A DNA stretch of 64,000 bases from Apricaphanius iberus (lineage: Eukaryota; Chordata; Actinopteri; Cyprinodontiformes; Aphaniidae), in the NCBI GenBank assembly GCA_028564705.1, contig JAPXFQ010002904.1, forward strand, positions 2,294,001 to 2,358,000, in the 5' to 3' direction. The notes below the pieces were generated by a model. It worked only from the letters and a program-made list of their open reading frames with translations. It ran no database searches and was not told the origin of the DNA. The position numbers and the translations under genes are program-made. Shown piece by piece: positions 33,385 to 47,900 of the stretch (position 1 is its first letter; the number at the start of each line of letters is the position of its first letter).

Positions 33385-34167
33385 CTACGGAGCCTGGCAG
33401 GGGACAGGTGCAGAAATATTTTTTGAGACGCAAGAATCCGTACCCTCGGTTTACTAAACCGTGCGCACGGATTACGAATCCGTACCCTCGGTTTATCAAA
33501 CTCTGGCCGTCTGGGGGGTCCTGTCCGCTTCATAATATTCCCAAGTTAAAGACTTGCATTCTAAGTGGGCACTGTATCAACAAGTAACTGGTTAACTCAT
33601 ATCTTTAATGCAAGGTGTTTATGCTGCGCCACCTGCTCCATGCATCTATGCAGATAGCGCAGGACTGTGCCTGTATTCCGGTGGGGTAGGTGGGCATGCA
33701 CTTTATGATTTGTGGCCCATTCCTAGGCCGTTTTTCAGCGATGAAACACATGTGCATGGACCCTGCCAGGATGCATAGGTGGCTACAAAACTGTTATCTA
33801 TAAATATGACACATTTATAGCCTTCTTTCTTGCAGGGACCCAAAACAATATACATACGCTCCCTGTGAGATCATTAAAGTTTTTCTGACTACAGTCAGAT
33901 GGGATTCAATCCAACAATTCCTCATGTGCTAAGCATGGGTGATAACCACTCTACCAAAAGACCAACTCAAACCATGAAGAGTCAGGGCCCATTATCAATT
34001 GGAAAGGATCCCCGATACCGTCACACATGATTCATGAATCTGTGCGCACGGGTTAGTAAACCGAGGGAACGGATTCGTAATCCGTGCGCACTGTTTAGTA
34101 AACCGAGGGAACGGATTCTTGCGTCTCAAAAATAATTTTTGCCCATGTCCCCTGCCGGGCTCCGTAG
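33385..34167. mobile_element. Unclassified element with long inverted repeats and 42-bp internal repeats
   Basis: The 783-bp unit has ends CTACGGAGCCTGGCAGGGGA (33,385) and the inverted CTACGGAGCCCGGCAGGGGA (ending 34,167). Inverted similarity extends more than 110 bp inward. Each arm contains tandem copies of a 42-bp unit (aatccgtaccctcggttta ... gtgcgcacggatt): the unit repeats at 33,435 and 33,477, and at 34,071 and 34,113. AAAC lies just outside both ends (33,381-33,384; 34,168-34,171), a possible 4-bp target duplication. There is no transposase frame. The centre carries a tRNA-like sequence on the minus strand. The superfamily is unknown to me. Confidence 0.75.
33892..33968 (-). tRNA. 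tRNA-like sequence (probable tRNA pseudogene or SINE head)
   Basis: On the minus strand about 77 nt can fold as a tRNA. The acceptor arm GAGTTGG pairs with CTGACTG (six of seven, two wobbles). The D arm TGGT/ATCA encloses AGAGTGGTT. The anticodon arm CCATG-CTTAGCA-CATGA has T33 and a TAG triplet in anticodon position. The B-box-like GGATTGAATCC (33,901-33,911) forms the T loop. The D-arm text AGTGGTTATCAC resembles tRNA-Val. The linker before the D arm is two bases too long and one T-stem pair is mismatched. No clean T-run terminator follows. Best read as a decayed tRNA or tRNA-derived insert, not a working gene. Confidence 0.4.
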
Positions 34168-34499
34168 AAACCTGTGATTTATACATCAGACCATTTTTAG
34201 TATTTTCACTCATTATTTCCTTAAATACCTTAGTTTGTATTTTATTCATGAAATAATACTGTTAATTGTTTTTAGAAAATCCCTTTTATGAGGACATACA
34301 CATAATAAATGATAATTTGAAAAGATAGAGACTGGTAATAGAAGAACACAAGCAGTGTTGGCAGCAAATTTAAAGCTAGGGTGGGAGGATAATAGACTAA
34401 ATGATGGCTTTTCAAAAAAGTTCATGTTCACATTAAAATGAATAGTAATATATAGTAAATATATACTGCATATTTAAATATTGTATAGTTTTTACTACA
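34168..34499. other. Short non-coding interval
   Basis: AT-rich, nothing recognised. Confidence 0.5.
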
Positions 34500-34617
34500 T
34501 TTCACAATCATGGGGTACTTTGGGTTAACCTTTCACATAAACTTTGATTGAAATACATTATTGTCAAAATGTGAAAAAAAGTACGAGGATTATAAATAAT
34601 TTTTGCAAGGCTCTGTA
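34500..34617. mobile_element. Solo terminal repeat of a Tc1-like transposon
   Basis: The segment ggggtactttgggttaacct ... aataatttttgcaaggctctgta matches the end of a fish Tc1-like family (…gtatgaatacttttgcaaggcactgta). The rest of the element is absent. It resembles the fragment at 3,590, in opposite orientation. Confidence 0.6.
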
Positions 34618-36835
34618 AGTTTTCCACCAACCATCATTAACTGTTTTGGCATTTCTTTGTCTTATTCTTACAGCCTCTGTATCTAGCTTTTCTTCTGTTT
34701 TCCTCCACAGTGAGGGGTTGTGGGTGGGGGGGAATTCCACGCGCACACACAGGACCACTGTCAGTGGGAATCTCCCTCAAACCCCTGCTGTTGCCTGGCC
34801 TGGCATCGTCTCACGCTGCCTCCGCACATATGCATGTCATGTGGTGTCAGTGCCAAGGTGCTCTTTGATGTTATGGGCTCTGATGGCAGCATATTCCCTG
34901 CTGATAGCGATGATTGCTACACTCAGGTGCAGCTCTAAGTTTGTGTGTGCGCCCCTTAAGCCCGCCCTTCACGTTATTGGTCAGTGCTTGAGCTGACTGG
35001 TTAGCCCCCTGTAAGAATTGAGCTTGGCAGCTTCAGGTTTATGAGGCCTCTCTATGCTCCGTTTCACCAGGTTCAGCATCGTCTTACCCCCATTTTTCCC
35101 CCATTGTACACTGACCCTGCCATTTTTCCATGTGGCTGAGCTTTTAACAGAAGAGCCTGACTCACATATTCTGGCTGATGTACAGAGGATCATTGCTCCA
35201 CTGATGTGTTTTGCATCCTCCAGCTCCAATTGAATGGATCTCTTGTGTGAATATATGCAAAATGATCAAAGACATTCGTGAGTGGGTCTTGTGCAAATGT
35301 TATGCCATGCATTCATCTCTGTTTCACTGCTGCTTTCCCAAATAAGATAAATTTTACATTCATGGTTGTGTCTTTGGTAATAAAAAAAATGATATAATTT
35401 ATTCACATGAGAAAAAAAAAGTAAAGATCATTATTGCTGACATGAACACTTTTTTCAAATGTATTCATACAAGATCTCGAAGTTCTCCCACTAGAAAAAA
35501 AAAAAAAACAGCAATAAGTAATATTCAAGTTTTCTGGGATTTACTGTGACATTTAGTAGATTTTGCATTAGCTCTCACACGAGGCAGGACCCATGGGGAT
35601 CTCCTCTCCTATTCTAGTGTTAACATTCTGCGTTTGTCCAGCGCTCTGTAATTTATTGGATCTCATCTGTCCAAGCTTTGATTTATATATTGATTTGAAA
35701 AATAAATAAAAGTGATAGGAACCTGCATTGGAGTGTAATGATGGACTGTGTCGACATGCAGGAGTAGGGATATGAAACATTGGGAGGAAATTAGATATTA
35801 TGCCCCCAAGACAACTGCAGCCAGCAGCACATTCATTATTGGCTGGATATTTATTATTAAGAATTTCTCTTCATGAGTGACTGCTGCAGAATATTTCCCC
35901 TCAGCTCCAGCAAGCTAAATGGTGTGTGTGCGTTGGTGGGTGGGTGTCTACACAACTCAGTATTTGTTTGCGTGTTTGCAGAAATGTTTGCAGACATGTT
36001 GTCAGTAGGTGATGACAAGGGAGGTGGGTTTTGGAAGTTCTAGTATTTACAAGGATACACCCATAAAGAAACCTCAAAAGAAAATGCGGTTTAGTTGAAA
36101 AATATATGGCTCTATCCATTAAAAGCTGTAATCTTGGTTACACAATCTATTGTTCTAGCTGAGAGGACTGCATTCATGGGACCAGCAGGGCAGAAAACAC
36201 TTGACAGCTGCTGAAAACTAAAACTCCTTGCCATAACTTCTGCACAAATTCTAATTACAGCCCAGTGAATTTCAAACAGAAGCACAGAAAAGGGCTGGTG
36301 TCCAAGCCTCTCAGATTTTATTATTTCATTTTTTTTCTCCTCCCACTTCTTCGTTCTAATCCACTTCAATTATGTTTCCTCCCATTTCTCCTGATCACTT
36401 TACAGCTCAGCAGCACCTGTGCTAATTGTAGCTGTGATGATTGCTGATATGTTTTGCATCCTTAAAGGAGTTTTACAGGAGGGGGACGACAAATAAACAT
36501 CTAGCCCCTGGGCTTTTTGGGTAGCACAGCTCAGCCTAGCAGATGGCCATCGTATTATATGAGCGGAGCTTCTCGCAGAGGCTGAGGTATGGGTGGGTGG
36601 GAGTAATGAGTCTGGGGTGGGAGGAGGATGGAGGAGGAGGCTGTGAGGAGTGAGATGTGAGAGGGGTTATGAAGTGAAGGAAGGAAAAAGGGAGAGAACA
36701 TCTAGGAGAATGACAAAAGATTAAAGAATACTAGATGAAGACATTTTCTCAATGTGTTTTTAAAAGTTGTTACGATTGATCAAATGGGCTGACCTTCAGG
36801 ATATTTGTTTAGAAAAGGTTTGGATAGAAAACAGT
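34618..36835. other. Gene-free interval, relatively unique sequence
   Basis: No gene or named repeat. Blocks near 35,000-35,330 and 35,800-35,910 have balanced composition and might be conserved non-coding DNA. A purine-rich G-heavy run (gaggaggatggaggaggagg) is near 36,620. Confidence 0.4.
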
Positions 36836-36839
36836 GGCA

Positions 36840-38050
36840 ATAAAATGTCTATTTTTTATTTCATGTCACAGCATCTCAACTAGATTTAGCTTACACACTT
36901 TGACCATGCCACTCAAAAACTTGCTGGTGTGTTTCTAATCTTGGTCGTTCTCCATGCCTCAAGTGAGGTCGAGTGCAGGTCACAAATCAATCAGAGGGAG
37001 ATTCTCCTTTATGTTTTCAGTTAGAGACCAGAATTCACTGTCCCATCAATAAGAACAAATCTTTTAGGAATTAGAGGAGAAAAGTAGCACCAGACCATTA
37101 TCACCCTTTTTGACTTTCACTTATTTTTTTTTATTTTACATTTTTTTTAGGTTCAGGTCTTATATAAGGTATCCATATCTTCCTAAATGTTTAAACTTCA
37201 GACAGTCCAAATGTTTTCTTCTCGCAAACGTAAAATTCTAAACATTAAGATGTTTTTTGGCAAATTTCAGACTGGTCTTTGCGTTCTTTTTGGCTAACCT
37301 TGTTTTTTTTTTTTTCTTGACACTCTTGTAGGTAACGAACTTCAGTACTTATTGATCAGTGTCCTGCAGCGTTTGGCTGTTTCTCTGCTTTAGCACATTT
37401 GAGTCAAATAATTATTTAATTAACATAGCCATCTTTCTTTAGTTGTGTTAGACCAAGGCTGTATCCTCAAAGAGTTGACATGGACACTCCTACTCTGATG
37501 TATGGCATTTTTGCACAGTTTCTTTTTTAATTGCTAAAAAATGAAGACCGGCCTTAGCCGAAAAAAATGTGCTCTGCAGTGGTTGAGTAGATTTTCTTTG
37601 TTCTTTTGTAATCTTCTAGAAGATCTGGTAATGCATTCTTGGAGCAATTTTGCTTGGCTGGCCACTCCTTGTAAGATTCACCACTATACCATCTTTCTCC
37701 ATTAGTGGATAATTGCTGTCAGTGCTATTCACAGCATAAAAAAGCCTTGTATTGTTTATATATAAAAACATTTTTACCGATAGATTTTAATGACTTAGCT
37801 TCTCGTCCGTTCTCAGATTTATTTAGATTTTCGAAGTAATATTTTGCAGTCTGCTTCTTGTTTTTAGCCGGGTTCCGTTTAATTGATTTCTAGATTCCAC
37901 ATGTCTGTTAGCTCTCAGCCCTGGATGCACTAGGTAAACCTGAACCAATAAAAATGGTAAATTTGTGATTTAACAGAGTGACAGCTACCACATTTTCTAC
38001 CATGTTGCAACAAACAAAAGAGTTTTAGAAATAGTATTTGAGCACATCTA
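36840..38050 (-). mobile_element. Decayed Tc1-like transposon (minus-strand transposase relic)
   Basis: Successive motifs, read on the plus strand, follow the reverse complement of a common teleost Tc1-like element: ctttgaccatgccactcaaaa, cttgctggtgtgtttctaatc, caccagaccattatcac, tttggcaaatttcagactgg, gttctttttggctaacc and ttggctggccactccttgta near 37,650, then ccattagtggataattgctg. These cover catalytic to N-terminal regions of the transposase on the minus strand. It seems to be the same family as the fragment at 724-1,020. Insertions, T-runs and stops make it inactive; exact ends are not visible. Confidence 0.6.
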
Positions 38051-39850
<1,800 letters not shown>

Positions 39851-39859
39851 CCTTAATTC

Positions 39860-40392
39860 TAGTCTCATCTGACCAAAGCACACAATTGTAGTTAAAGTCC
39901 CAGTAGAGATAACAAAACTCCACAGTCGGTGGCAAAACTGTTCTGTGTGTGGATATTTTAATGGTCTTTTACATTTGTTACTTCCCACTCATCTGTCCAA
40001 CAGTGAGCTGACGATTTTCTGGGGTCTCACTTACTTTTTCCTTACCAAGCATACTTCCAAGATAAATACTGACTAAAAATAGCAATCTGTGGTGATGTCA
40101 TATTTATGAAAAGTATAAAAGTAACAGTAAAGTTTTTAAGAGATCCAATTAAAATTTTTTTTGGTAAAAGTATGTACTTAAACCTACAATCTATTTGGCA
40201 CCAATTCTTTTTATTTTTTATTATTATTTACATGGGATTTTACCCAACCACAAAAATAATATTTCCAAATTGAAAGCTGGTTTTCCTAAATTCTTCAGTG
40301 TGCGATTATGCGTTTGCTATAAAAGATGAATTAATTTCAAGGCTTTTTACACATCTTCTCCAGGGGTGCCAATAAATGTGGCCAGCACTATA
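39860..40392 (-). mobile_element. Tc1-like transposon relic
   Basis: ctagtctcatctgaccaaag is the reverse complement of the transposase segment around the first catalytic Asp. The right end gggtgccaataaatgtggcc followed by agcactata (to 40,392) matches the terminus of the Tc1-like family that ends in 'gccaataattgtggccagcactgta'. The interior is badly decayed and the left end is missing. Confidence 0.6.
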
Positions 40393-40904
40393 AATAGGAC
40401 TCTCTAAGGTAATGAATATTCAAACCAAAAGCAAGGATTTGGTTGAAGGGGAGTTTGCACAAAAGACAGCAGGACTGCAAATCAGCATGTAATCACATGC
40501 CTTAACCAAATTAATGCTAATGTATCACATAAAACATTTTAATCACCAGTTTAAATTGTTGAGAAAATAAACCTCTGGCTCGACACAAAAAGGTATTCAT
40601 TTACTAGTAGGATCTTAAATTCATTATCAATTTACAGACTTTAACTTACAAAGTGTGTGATTGACACTACTTAAAATAAGATTTCTGTAAATTAATAGAA
40701 TAGCTCACACAAAGAAATGACTGCTGTGTATTTTCTGTTTAGCAGCACCATCCCTTTTTACAGGACTCTTAATCAAACATGCCTTAGGCCACACGATGGA
40801 TAAACACACACAGATAGATTTTGGCAACATTTCAACTCTTCTCTAAAGTGGTGCAATGGGAGAGAGAAAGGGTTGGGTAAGAAACCACACAAACACAAAT
40901 CACT

Positions 40905-41764
40905 GTAATTACTAAATACATAGTTTATTGTAAAAAGAGAAGTACCCTTTCATCCAGAAATATGATTAACGAATTATGGCAGTTGACATGTGTTGCTATA
41001 CAGTGATACAAAAAATGTAGAACTTAAAATGCTTATCACATGACCAGACATACACTCTTTTAAATTACCCATAAAGTATGAAAACCACTTTTAGAAAGAC
41101 ATTTATAATGCAAAACGCCATTTCTGTCCTTTTTTCTGTCACATGCGGGGACAAATAGGATTTTTATCAAAATGTTTCAATTTGTTTGTCATACATGGTG
41201 GGCGACAATCATTTTAGACATGAAACATCAGTACGTCTATGTATTATTAGTTTTTCCTTCCAACAGTTCATTTCTCTTCCAACCACTCAAGGGTTTGCGT
41301 TAGTTCCAGTGCAAAACTGTGCAATTTGGTTAACTAAGGAGCTGGCTTCTCTTTAGAGAGTCTTATAAGTCCTCACGGTTTCACTCAATGTAGGGAATGT
41401 TTCTGTAGGGCTCGAAAGCTCGCTTTACAAGACCCCACCACACACTGAACCCTTTAAAAAACATTTTTTACACTTCTTACAGTGCTTCCAGCTAACCGGC
41501 GGTGTTCTGGCATTAGATATAAAAAAGGGATCCAGCAACTCCCTGAACCACAGTTTAATCATGTCAGCTGCTTGTAAGGCTGATTGGAGGTCAAACCCTG
41601 TATACCCATCCTTGGCTCAATATTGATGGTGATGTAGAGCCGTTGCTCAGGCACATGCTTCAGCTCATCCTCTGGAAAACGTGAGCCGAGGCCAGACGTG
41701 AAGCGGTCAGAAGCAGTCTGAATGTGCAGGGTTCCACCAAACTGGTAGGGGGTTGGAGGGGCGC
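40905..41764 (-). other. slc35b3: slc35b3 3' UTR and poly(A) signal
   Basis: Non-coding sequence follows the stop codon on the minus strand. The first good AATAAA (plus-strand tttatt at 40,924-40,929) lies about 840 nt downstream, so cleavage is expected around 40,900-40,915. This end is inferred from the motif only. Confidence 0.6.
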
Positions 41765-41915
41765 CTAGACATCTTGTGACAGAAATCTGACTTTCTTTTT
41801 CGTCAGCAGCCAGCTCCTGACGTCCTTAAATGCAGGGAGATTCATTTTGTCTTTGTTTTTACTGTAAACATTCAAGAAGATGCCAAAGACCACCAGAAGG
41901 CCGCCCCAGATGTAC
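41765..41915 (-). CDS. slc35b3: slc35b3 last coding exon with stop
   Basis: 151 nt complete a Gln codon and encode YIWGGLLVVFGIFLNVYSKN, followed by a lysine-rich cytosolic tail ending LSQDV and TAG at 41,767-41,765. The acceptor is tttaacag. The last membrane helix and the VYSKN motif match SLC35B3. The tail diverges from human and is shorter. Confidence 0.92.
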
Positions 41916-44900
41916 CTGTTAAAGGCAAGACAAATGAAAATGTAAAGGTGGTAAGGAAGGAATACTTAAAGAAGTCTAATATTTGTTGTGATTTTTTTGA
42001 GTGCCTGCTTAAAAATTCAATTTAAAGAGCATTTTTCTTCAAACACAGAGCCACCACAAATTGTCAAAAGTATTCACAGATTTTAGGTTTAATTTGCTAT
42101 AATTTTTGTTTGGTGGAATGATGAAATCAATCAAACTTTGACAGAAACTGTCTGATGACAGGATGCCAATCAAAAACACAAAAATAAATAGTTTCGGAAA
42201 TGGTAAAGCAGGCCAACATCAAGCTTCTAGAACGGTCCCCACATGAACACTGGCATAAATGTGGAGGCACTGTTAAAAGAAAAGTCAGAGCCCAAAAAAA
42301 TAAAACCCAAAACAGTTAGCCACCATGAATTTAAACTTATGTGCCTTTCTTTCTCAATGTTTATTCAAAGGTTTCTGTATTTATCTTGCTCAGTTGCACA
42401 TTCCTTAAATCTGAATGTCATTTTTATGTTCAATAACTGCACAGTACATTACGTTTATCGTTTTACTCCTTACTGTACAGATATTCTTAATTCATTTTTT
42501 AAATATTTTTCTTGTGTGGACCTAAATAACTATTACTTTGCTACCATTACAGCTGAATAACCCTCTATGGAACAATAAAGGATGTTTCTATTCTACTTCC
42601 AAGTTAACATTAAAATGCATCATTGAGAGGTCAAAATTACTTAATCCTAATCATGACTGTAGGGAAACGTCTGATAGGCACTGTGTGGAACTGATAAAAC
42701 TGCAATAAATGCAACACTTTTCAAGTAAAGTGGAGGAAACATAAAACCGCAAAAGATAATGGATAAATATGAAGTCACTAAAGAAAGGACTAGAAGCATA
42801 AATCTGGCCAGGTTACACAAAAGTTTTTTTTAATTAACATCTCTAGAGGTGCATGTCAAAATTCATAACAAAGAAGCAGCGCCAGAGGTATGAAGAAACT
42901 AGTCCCCTCTGACACCACCGCAGAGATAAGAGGATAAGTCAGAGAGCAAAGGGTGAAGGACAAGAATACAGAGTTAAGGAACTGTAGGAGTCCAGTTCTG
43001 AAGCGAGGGGGATGAAAGTCAAGGAGGCCAAATCAAGTTTTCTCCAGTAAATAAGAGATCAGTGGCAACAATGTGTTCTGTGGAAGTTAAACAAAGAAGA
43101 AGGGCCGGAAGTGAAAAGGTGATGGTACTTACTGAAAAGTGAAGGGTTTAGTGAAGAACATGAAGGATAGTACGATGGTCATGGCCTTTCTTCCAGTGGT
43201 CACTGTAAAAGAACCAATCAACAGCAGGACTGATTTTCTATTTTTGCATTAAAATAACAAACTGATGTAAAAAAGCTGGACACAAGTTACTTTAAAACTT
43301 CAGTTTCAGTTGTTTGAGTAAGTAATTCTTTATACATATTGGCCCCAAAAATTTAACAAAAGTGTATAAAGGAAACAAAAAGGTTTCTGGGGCAAGAATA
43401 ATGAGCAGGATCATTTAAAATGTTTTTTCCACCTTAATTGGAGCATATTTCCTGTATAATGCAGATAAGAAATCAGCGTACGGACTAATATCTTTGTTTA
43501 TCAAATCTGTCAGAGTACGACTTTAACTAAAGGTGCTAAATGAATAGATGTCTTGAAAAAAATCCTTCAATGATATGACAGTTTAGGTTCAGGTTAACCA
43601 GATTCACTATAACTTATAGGCAGGTGTGAACACAAGCAGAATAGGACTGGAAAATGTATTAAAAATGTAATTAAAATCAATTAAAGCTCCTATTGGTGTG
43701 CACACCTCAAAAAGATTATTGCAGTTTTTTGTGGATATTTTTTCCACTAAATGATTTGATATTCAGTTAAACTGAATAACTTTTGTCACATAAACACGAT
43801 CATGCTCTTATTTTTAAGCTACAAAAAACAAAAAAACAACAACTGATATTTGACAAATACACAAGCTATGCAAGCTGTATGTATACGTTTGATAAATTCT
43901 ATAATTATGTGGCATTTTATTATCAAATAAATTACAATATATAGTGGTATTAGAAAGGCAATTATAAAAGAAAAAATCTTATCTTGTGTCTCTGACCTGT
44001 TACGGCTACCAGGGCGCCAAACAGCTTAATTAAGGCTAGCACAAAGGAGATCCCAAAATAACCCGTAAGAGAGAAGAAGAAGGCATAACCGTATGTCTTA
44101 ACAGGATGCTGCAAGAGAAAACATAAGAGCTGAGTTAAGAAAAAAATATTTCCTAAACCAAAAGCCAATCTTTTTGGTTTATTAAAAATATGAAGCTTTT
44201 TTAATTTCCAAAAGGATAAATGAAAGAAAATAAAGAATAAAGAAAAACAGGAACACTATAGACACATACTTATAATCCAAATTCAAATACACGTGATTTT
44301 ATTCCACTAGCCAAAAAATACACAAAGTCAAGACACTCAACCCCATTAACAGTCAGGGATATGCATAGTCTTACAGGATATTTACCTCTGAGCAGAAAGC
44401 CACAGCTGGTCCCAGCCCACCCACACAGAGCAAGCCTCCCAGTATGTAGATGAAACCGATAGAGTACGAGTAAAGCACCTGTGAACACAGGAACTAAGTG
44501 ATGAATCAGTGATGTTACTAAACAATAAAACAAGTGTAAGCAGAGCTAAATTTCCTGTATTTATCTATAATGTGTCAACAGATCTCATTTGATCTATTTT
44601 TTATCTAATAGACATGCTCATTTCTTGACAAGCGTGGCAAAAGAAAACACACAAAATAATCCTTAAATAAATTAATCTTTGAATTGCAGTAGCATAGTTT
44701 AATAATAATAATACTTTTTTTTTTTATCCTTTATGACAGTGTTTTTTAACTCTGCTCCTGAAGGCACACTGTCCTGCATGTTTTAGATGTTTGCCTGCTT
44801 CAGCACGTCTGATTTCAGTTGGTGACTGATTAATAGGGTTCTGCTGAACTGCAATCATTTGAATCGGGTGTCTTAAAGCAGGGAACATCTAAAACATGCA

Positions 44901-47900
44901 GGGCAGTGTGGCTTGAAGGCTGACAATGGGAACACCTACTTTTTGAGTGGATCTTTAATCATAAAGGACTAGTAGCACAATTGTTGGTACCCCTGCATTT
45001 CATACTTTTTATATGGAACCTTGCTAGTAGGACCATCTCTGCCAAAATGGACAATAAATAAATCAATATGGAAATAAATCAATAGATAAATAAATACATT
45101 TATTTTCACATTATTTATTCTTATATTAATTAATTGCTTAATGTATCTATTTATTTAAAAATGCATTTTCTATTGTATTTCTTTCCATATTATTTATTTA
45201 TTTATATATTTAATCATGTATTTTAAAAATGCTATTCCAATTTATTTCTTAATATCATTTTATTTCTAAATCTATTTTTTTCCCTTCATGTATTTATTTA
45301 CAAATGTAGTACCTTATTTATTTAATTATTTATTTATTTGGACATCAATTTATTTTTCGTCAATTTTGGCAGTGATGGTTCTCCACAGTAGGACAGCACT
45401 TACAAATCACATTTCACAATATTGGAGCCTTTAAAAAGATACGTTTTGACTGTTTTTATTTGCACAAGCTGTCTTGATTTGAGTCCTCAAAAGAGAGCAG
45501 TGAATTTTTATTTCTGTTTTGACAATGGTGGGACAGACGGGTCTTCATCCTGTCATTTCTCCCAAACAGCTGATTGGCATGTCGATGACATGTAACTAGT
45601 TGTCGAAGATCACTAAAACAGTGAACGTTGGAAATTCTTTATATCTCAAGCTTCCTGCTTGCTGCGTTTGCTGGTGAGACAAATAGAGCTCCTTATCCAG
45701 CCTAATATCCAATGTGTATAAGAAAAGGCCCTCTGTGCAACGTCCTATCATAACCCAGGGATACAGAAAGTAATGGATTACTAATTACAAGTGCCTAGAA
45801 ACTCTCATCAACATGAAAGAGTGAAGAATAAATGGAGAAAGACACCTGTTCTGTTTATTTTTAAGAGATCATAAGCAACAAGTTTGCCACTGGTCATTTT
45901 GTAAAGTTTCTCCACTAAACAAATACAATATTCAGTATGTACTGCTGTAACAAAACAATTTCTCAACAGCTTTTCACTCATCTGTCCTGTGTGCAGAGAC
46001 ATTTCTCCATCTGCATACTTTATTTGGGAGTAATATAAAGAAAATCTACCATTTCAGAGTTGGAGCCGTTGTGGAGTTTCATGGCTTTCTCCTGCACATT
46101 TCCAATCACGGCATCAGCACACAGAGCCAGGGAGATGAGCACAACACCTGCAAGACAATAAAAAATGCATTTACCACAAGTATTTTAAGCCAAGGTGCAA
46201 AAAAGGATTGTGTTCACACTTTATACAACATAGATAAAAGGAGAAAGAAAACAAGATGCCAAGGGTTCTACCAAGGTTACATATACAACATTTAAAGAGC
46301 AGGACCAGAAAGAGTGGACTCAAAAGAACCTATATATATTAGACTTAAATGCAAGATACATGTTCTGAGACACTGGTACTAAATTCTACTACTAGTGCTG
46401 CTATAAGACATCCAAGTCTCTGAAATTAATCCCCCAAACAGCTAAATTAAGAAGTCAGAGTGAGTAGAAATATGCTGGAAACCAGTTTACCTACAGAAAG
46501 TGTTGTACTTGAATTGTAAAAAACAAACAAAAAAAAACCTAGAAAACAAAGCCAGTGGTCTGCACCCAGCTTTGAGGTACCACTCAGTCCACTCTATATA
46601 GGCTGAGGTGATGGCATTCGACGCGTTCTATGAAAACCACTGAGGTCTGCAGGTGGCTTGTGAAGAAATTACCTGTCACATTGAAGTTTGGGGCAACTTT
46701 GCTGTCAGCTAGGGTAAACCAGATGAGTCCCAGACTCATGCAGAGAGCAGCAGACACATCAGTGAAGTTATATCGTTTACCTGGAACACAAACACACAAT
46801 TTTTGTTGGTATTATACACAAATCTGTAGTAAACCTTTTATAAAGTATAAATAAGACACTTTTAAACAATTAGTAGTTTCATAAACCAGTTGAAAACCCA
46901 GCTAATAAAAGTTTTTCTTTTAGTACTTTATATAACTCAAAGTTTCTGAGAATATGCAAAAAACAATGTAAAAAATGCATTAAAAACAGGAAAGAAAGGG
47001 AGAAAAACAACGAGATGAAAACAGACTGACGGATGTGTGCCTTCAGGTTGACAAGAGGACGTAGCATCAGGTTAACTCTGGTCGGCTTTGATTCCCCCCA
47101 CTCGCCTTTGAAGGGCCTCACATCAGATGCAACCCCAAAAACCCCTCCCATTATTCACCCACATGCTTCTTTTCCACTTTCTCTTCTCCTTGCATTCGAA
47201 GTGAACAAATGTTTTTCGCTCTACCCCCTGAGGGACCGTGATCCTCACATCTACTCATCGAAAGAGAGAGATGAAGGAAACGGGGCAAAAGAGAGGAGCG
47301 CTTAACTCATCTGACGTTCAGGACGCAGAACCTTGAGAAGGCCAGTGCCAGTTCTGCCGACTGAGCTCTAATGGCCGAAAACAACGGAGGTGGATGAAAA
47401 GGATGGAGTGCAAGTTGATAGATGCTTCAAAAGATACCTGCAATCACAGGGATGAGGTGGAAAGTGTCCCCCACTGAAAGTCCACCTGTCTTAACGGATT
47501 ATATTTGAACTGTTTTATGTCAAATAAACATACATGAAATTTGATTCTTCACAATTATGATTCTTTATGTCCTGGTTGTTAGGATAAAAAACCTATTCTT
47601 ATGTCTATCAAAAACTGTAACAGTTTAAAAAAACAAGCAAAAAGTCAACAAATGCAATTAATAACTTATTGTCTATCTTTTCCAGTTTTCTGCTTGTATT
47701 TGATTTTCTTGATCAAATTCCTTAATTTGATCTGAAAATGAACAGCACAAAACTGATTTAATTTAAGCAAACTTTGATTTGTGTCAGAGGTTTTTATGTG
47801 ACACAAACAAAACTTCTAAACGTAATCATAAGATGAAAAGCACTTCCAAGTAAAGCTAACCTTGTATAAAAACTCCTCCGATCATGACTGGGATGAGTTT

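Noticed and set aside
44270..44533. 87-codon minus-strand frame over slc35b3 exon 6
   Set aside because: It is in the wrong frame; the exon reads VLYSYSIGF in the frame demanded by its neighbours.
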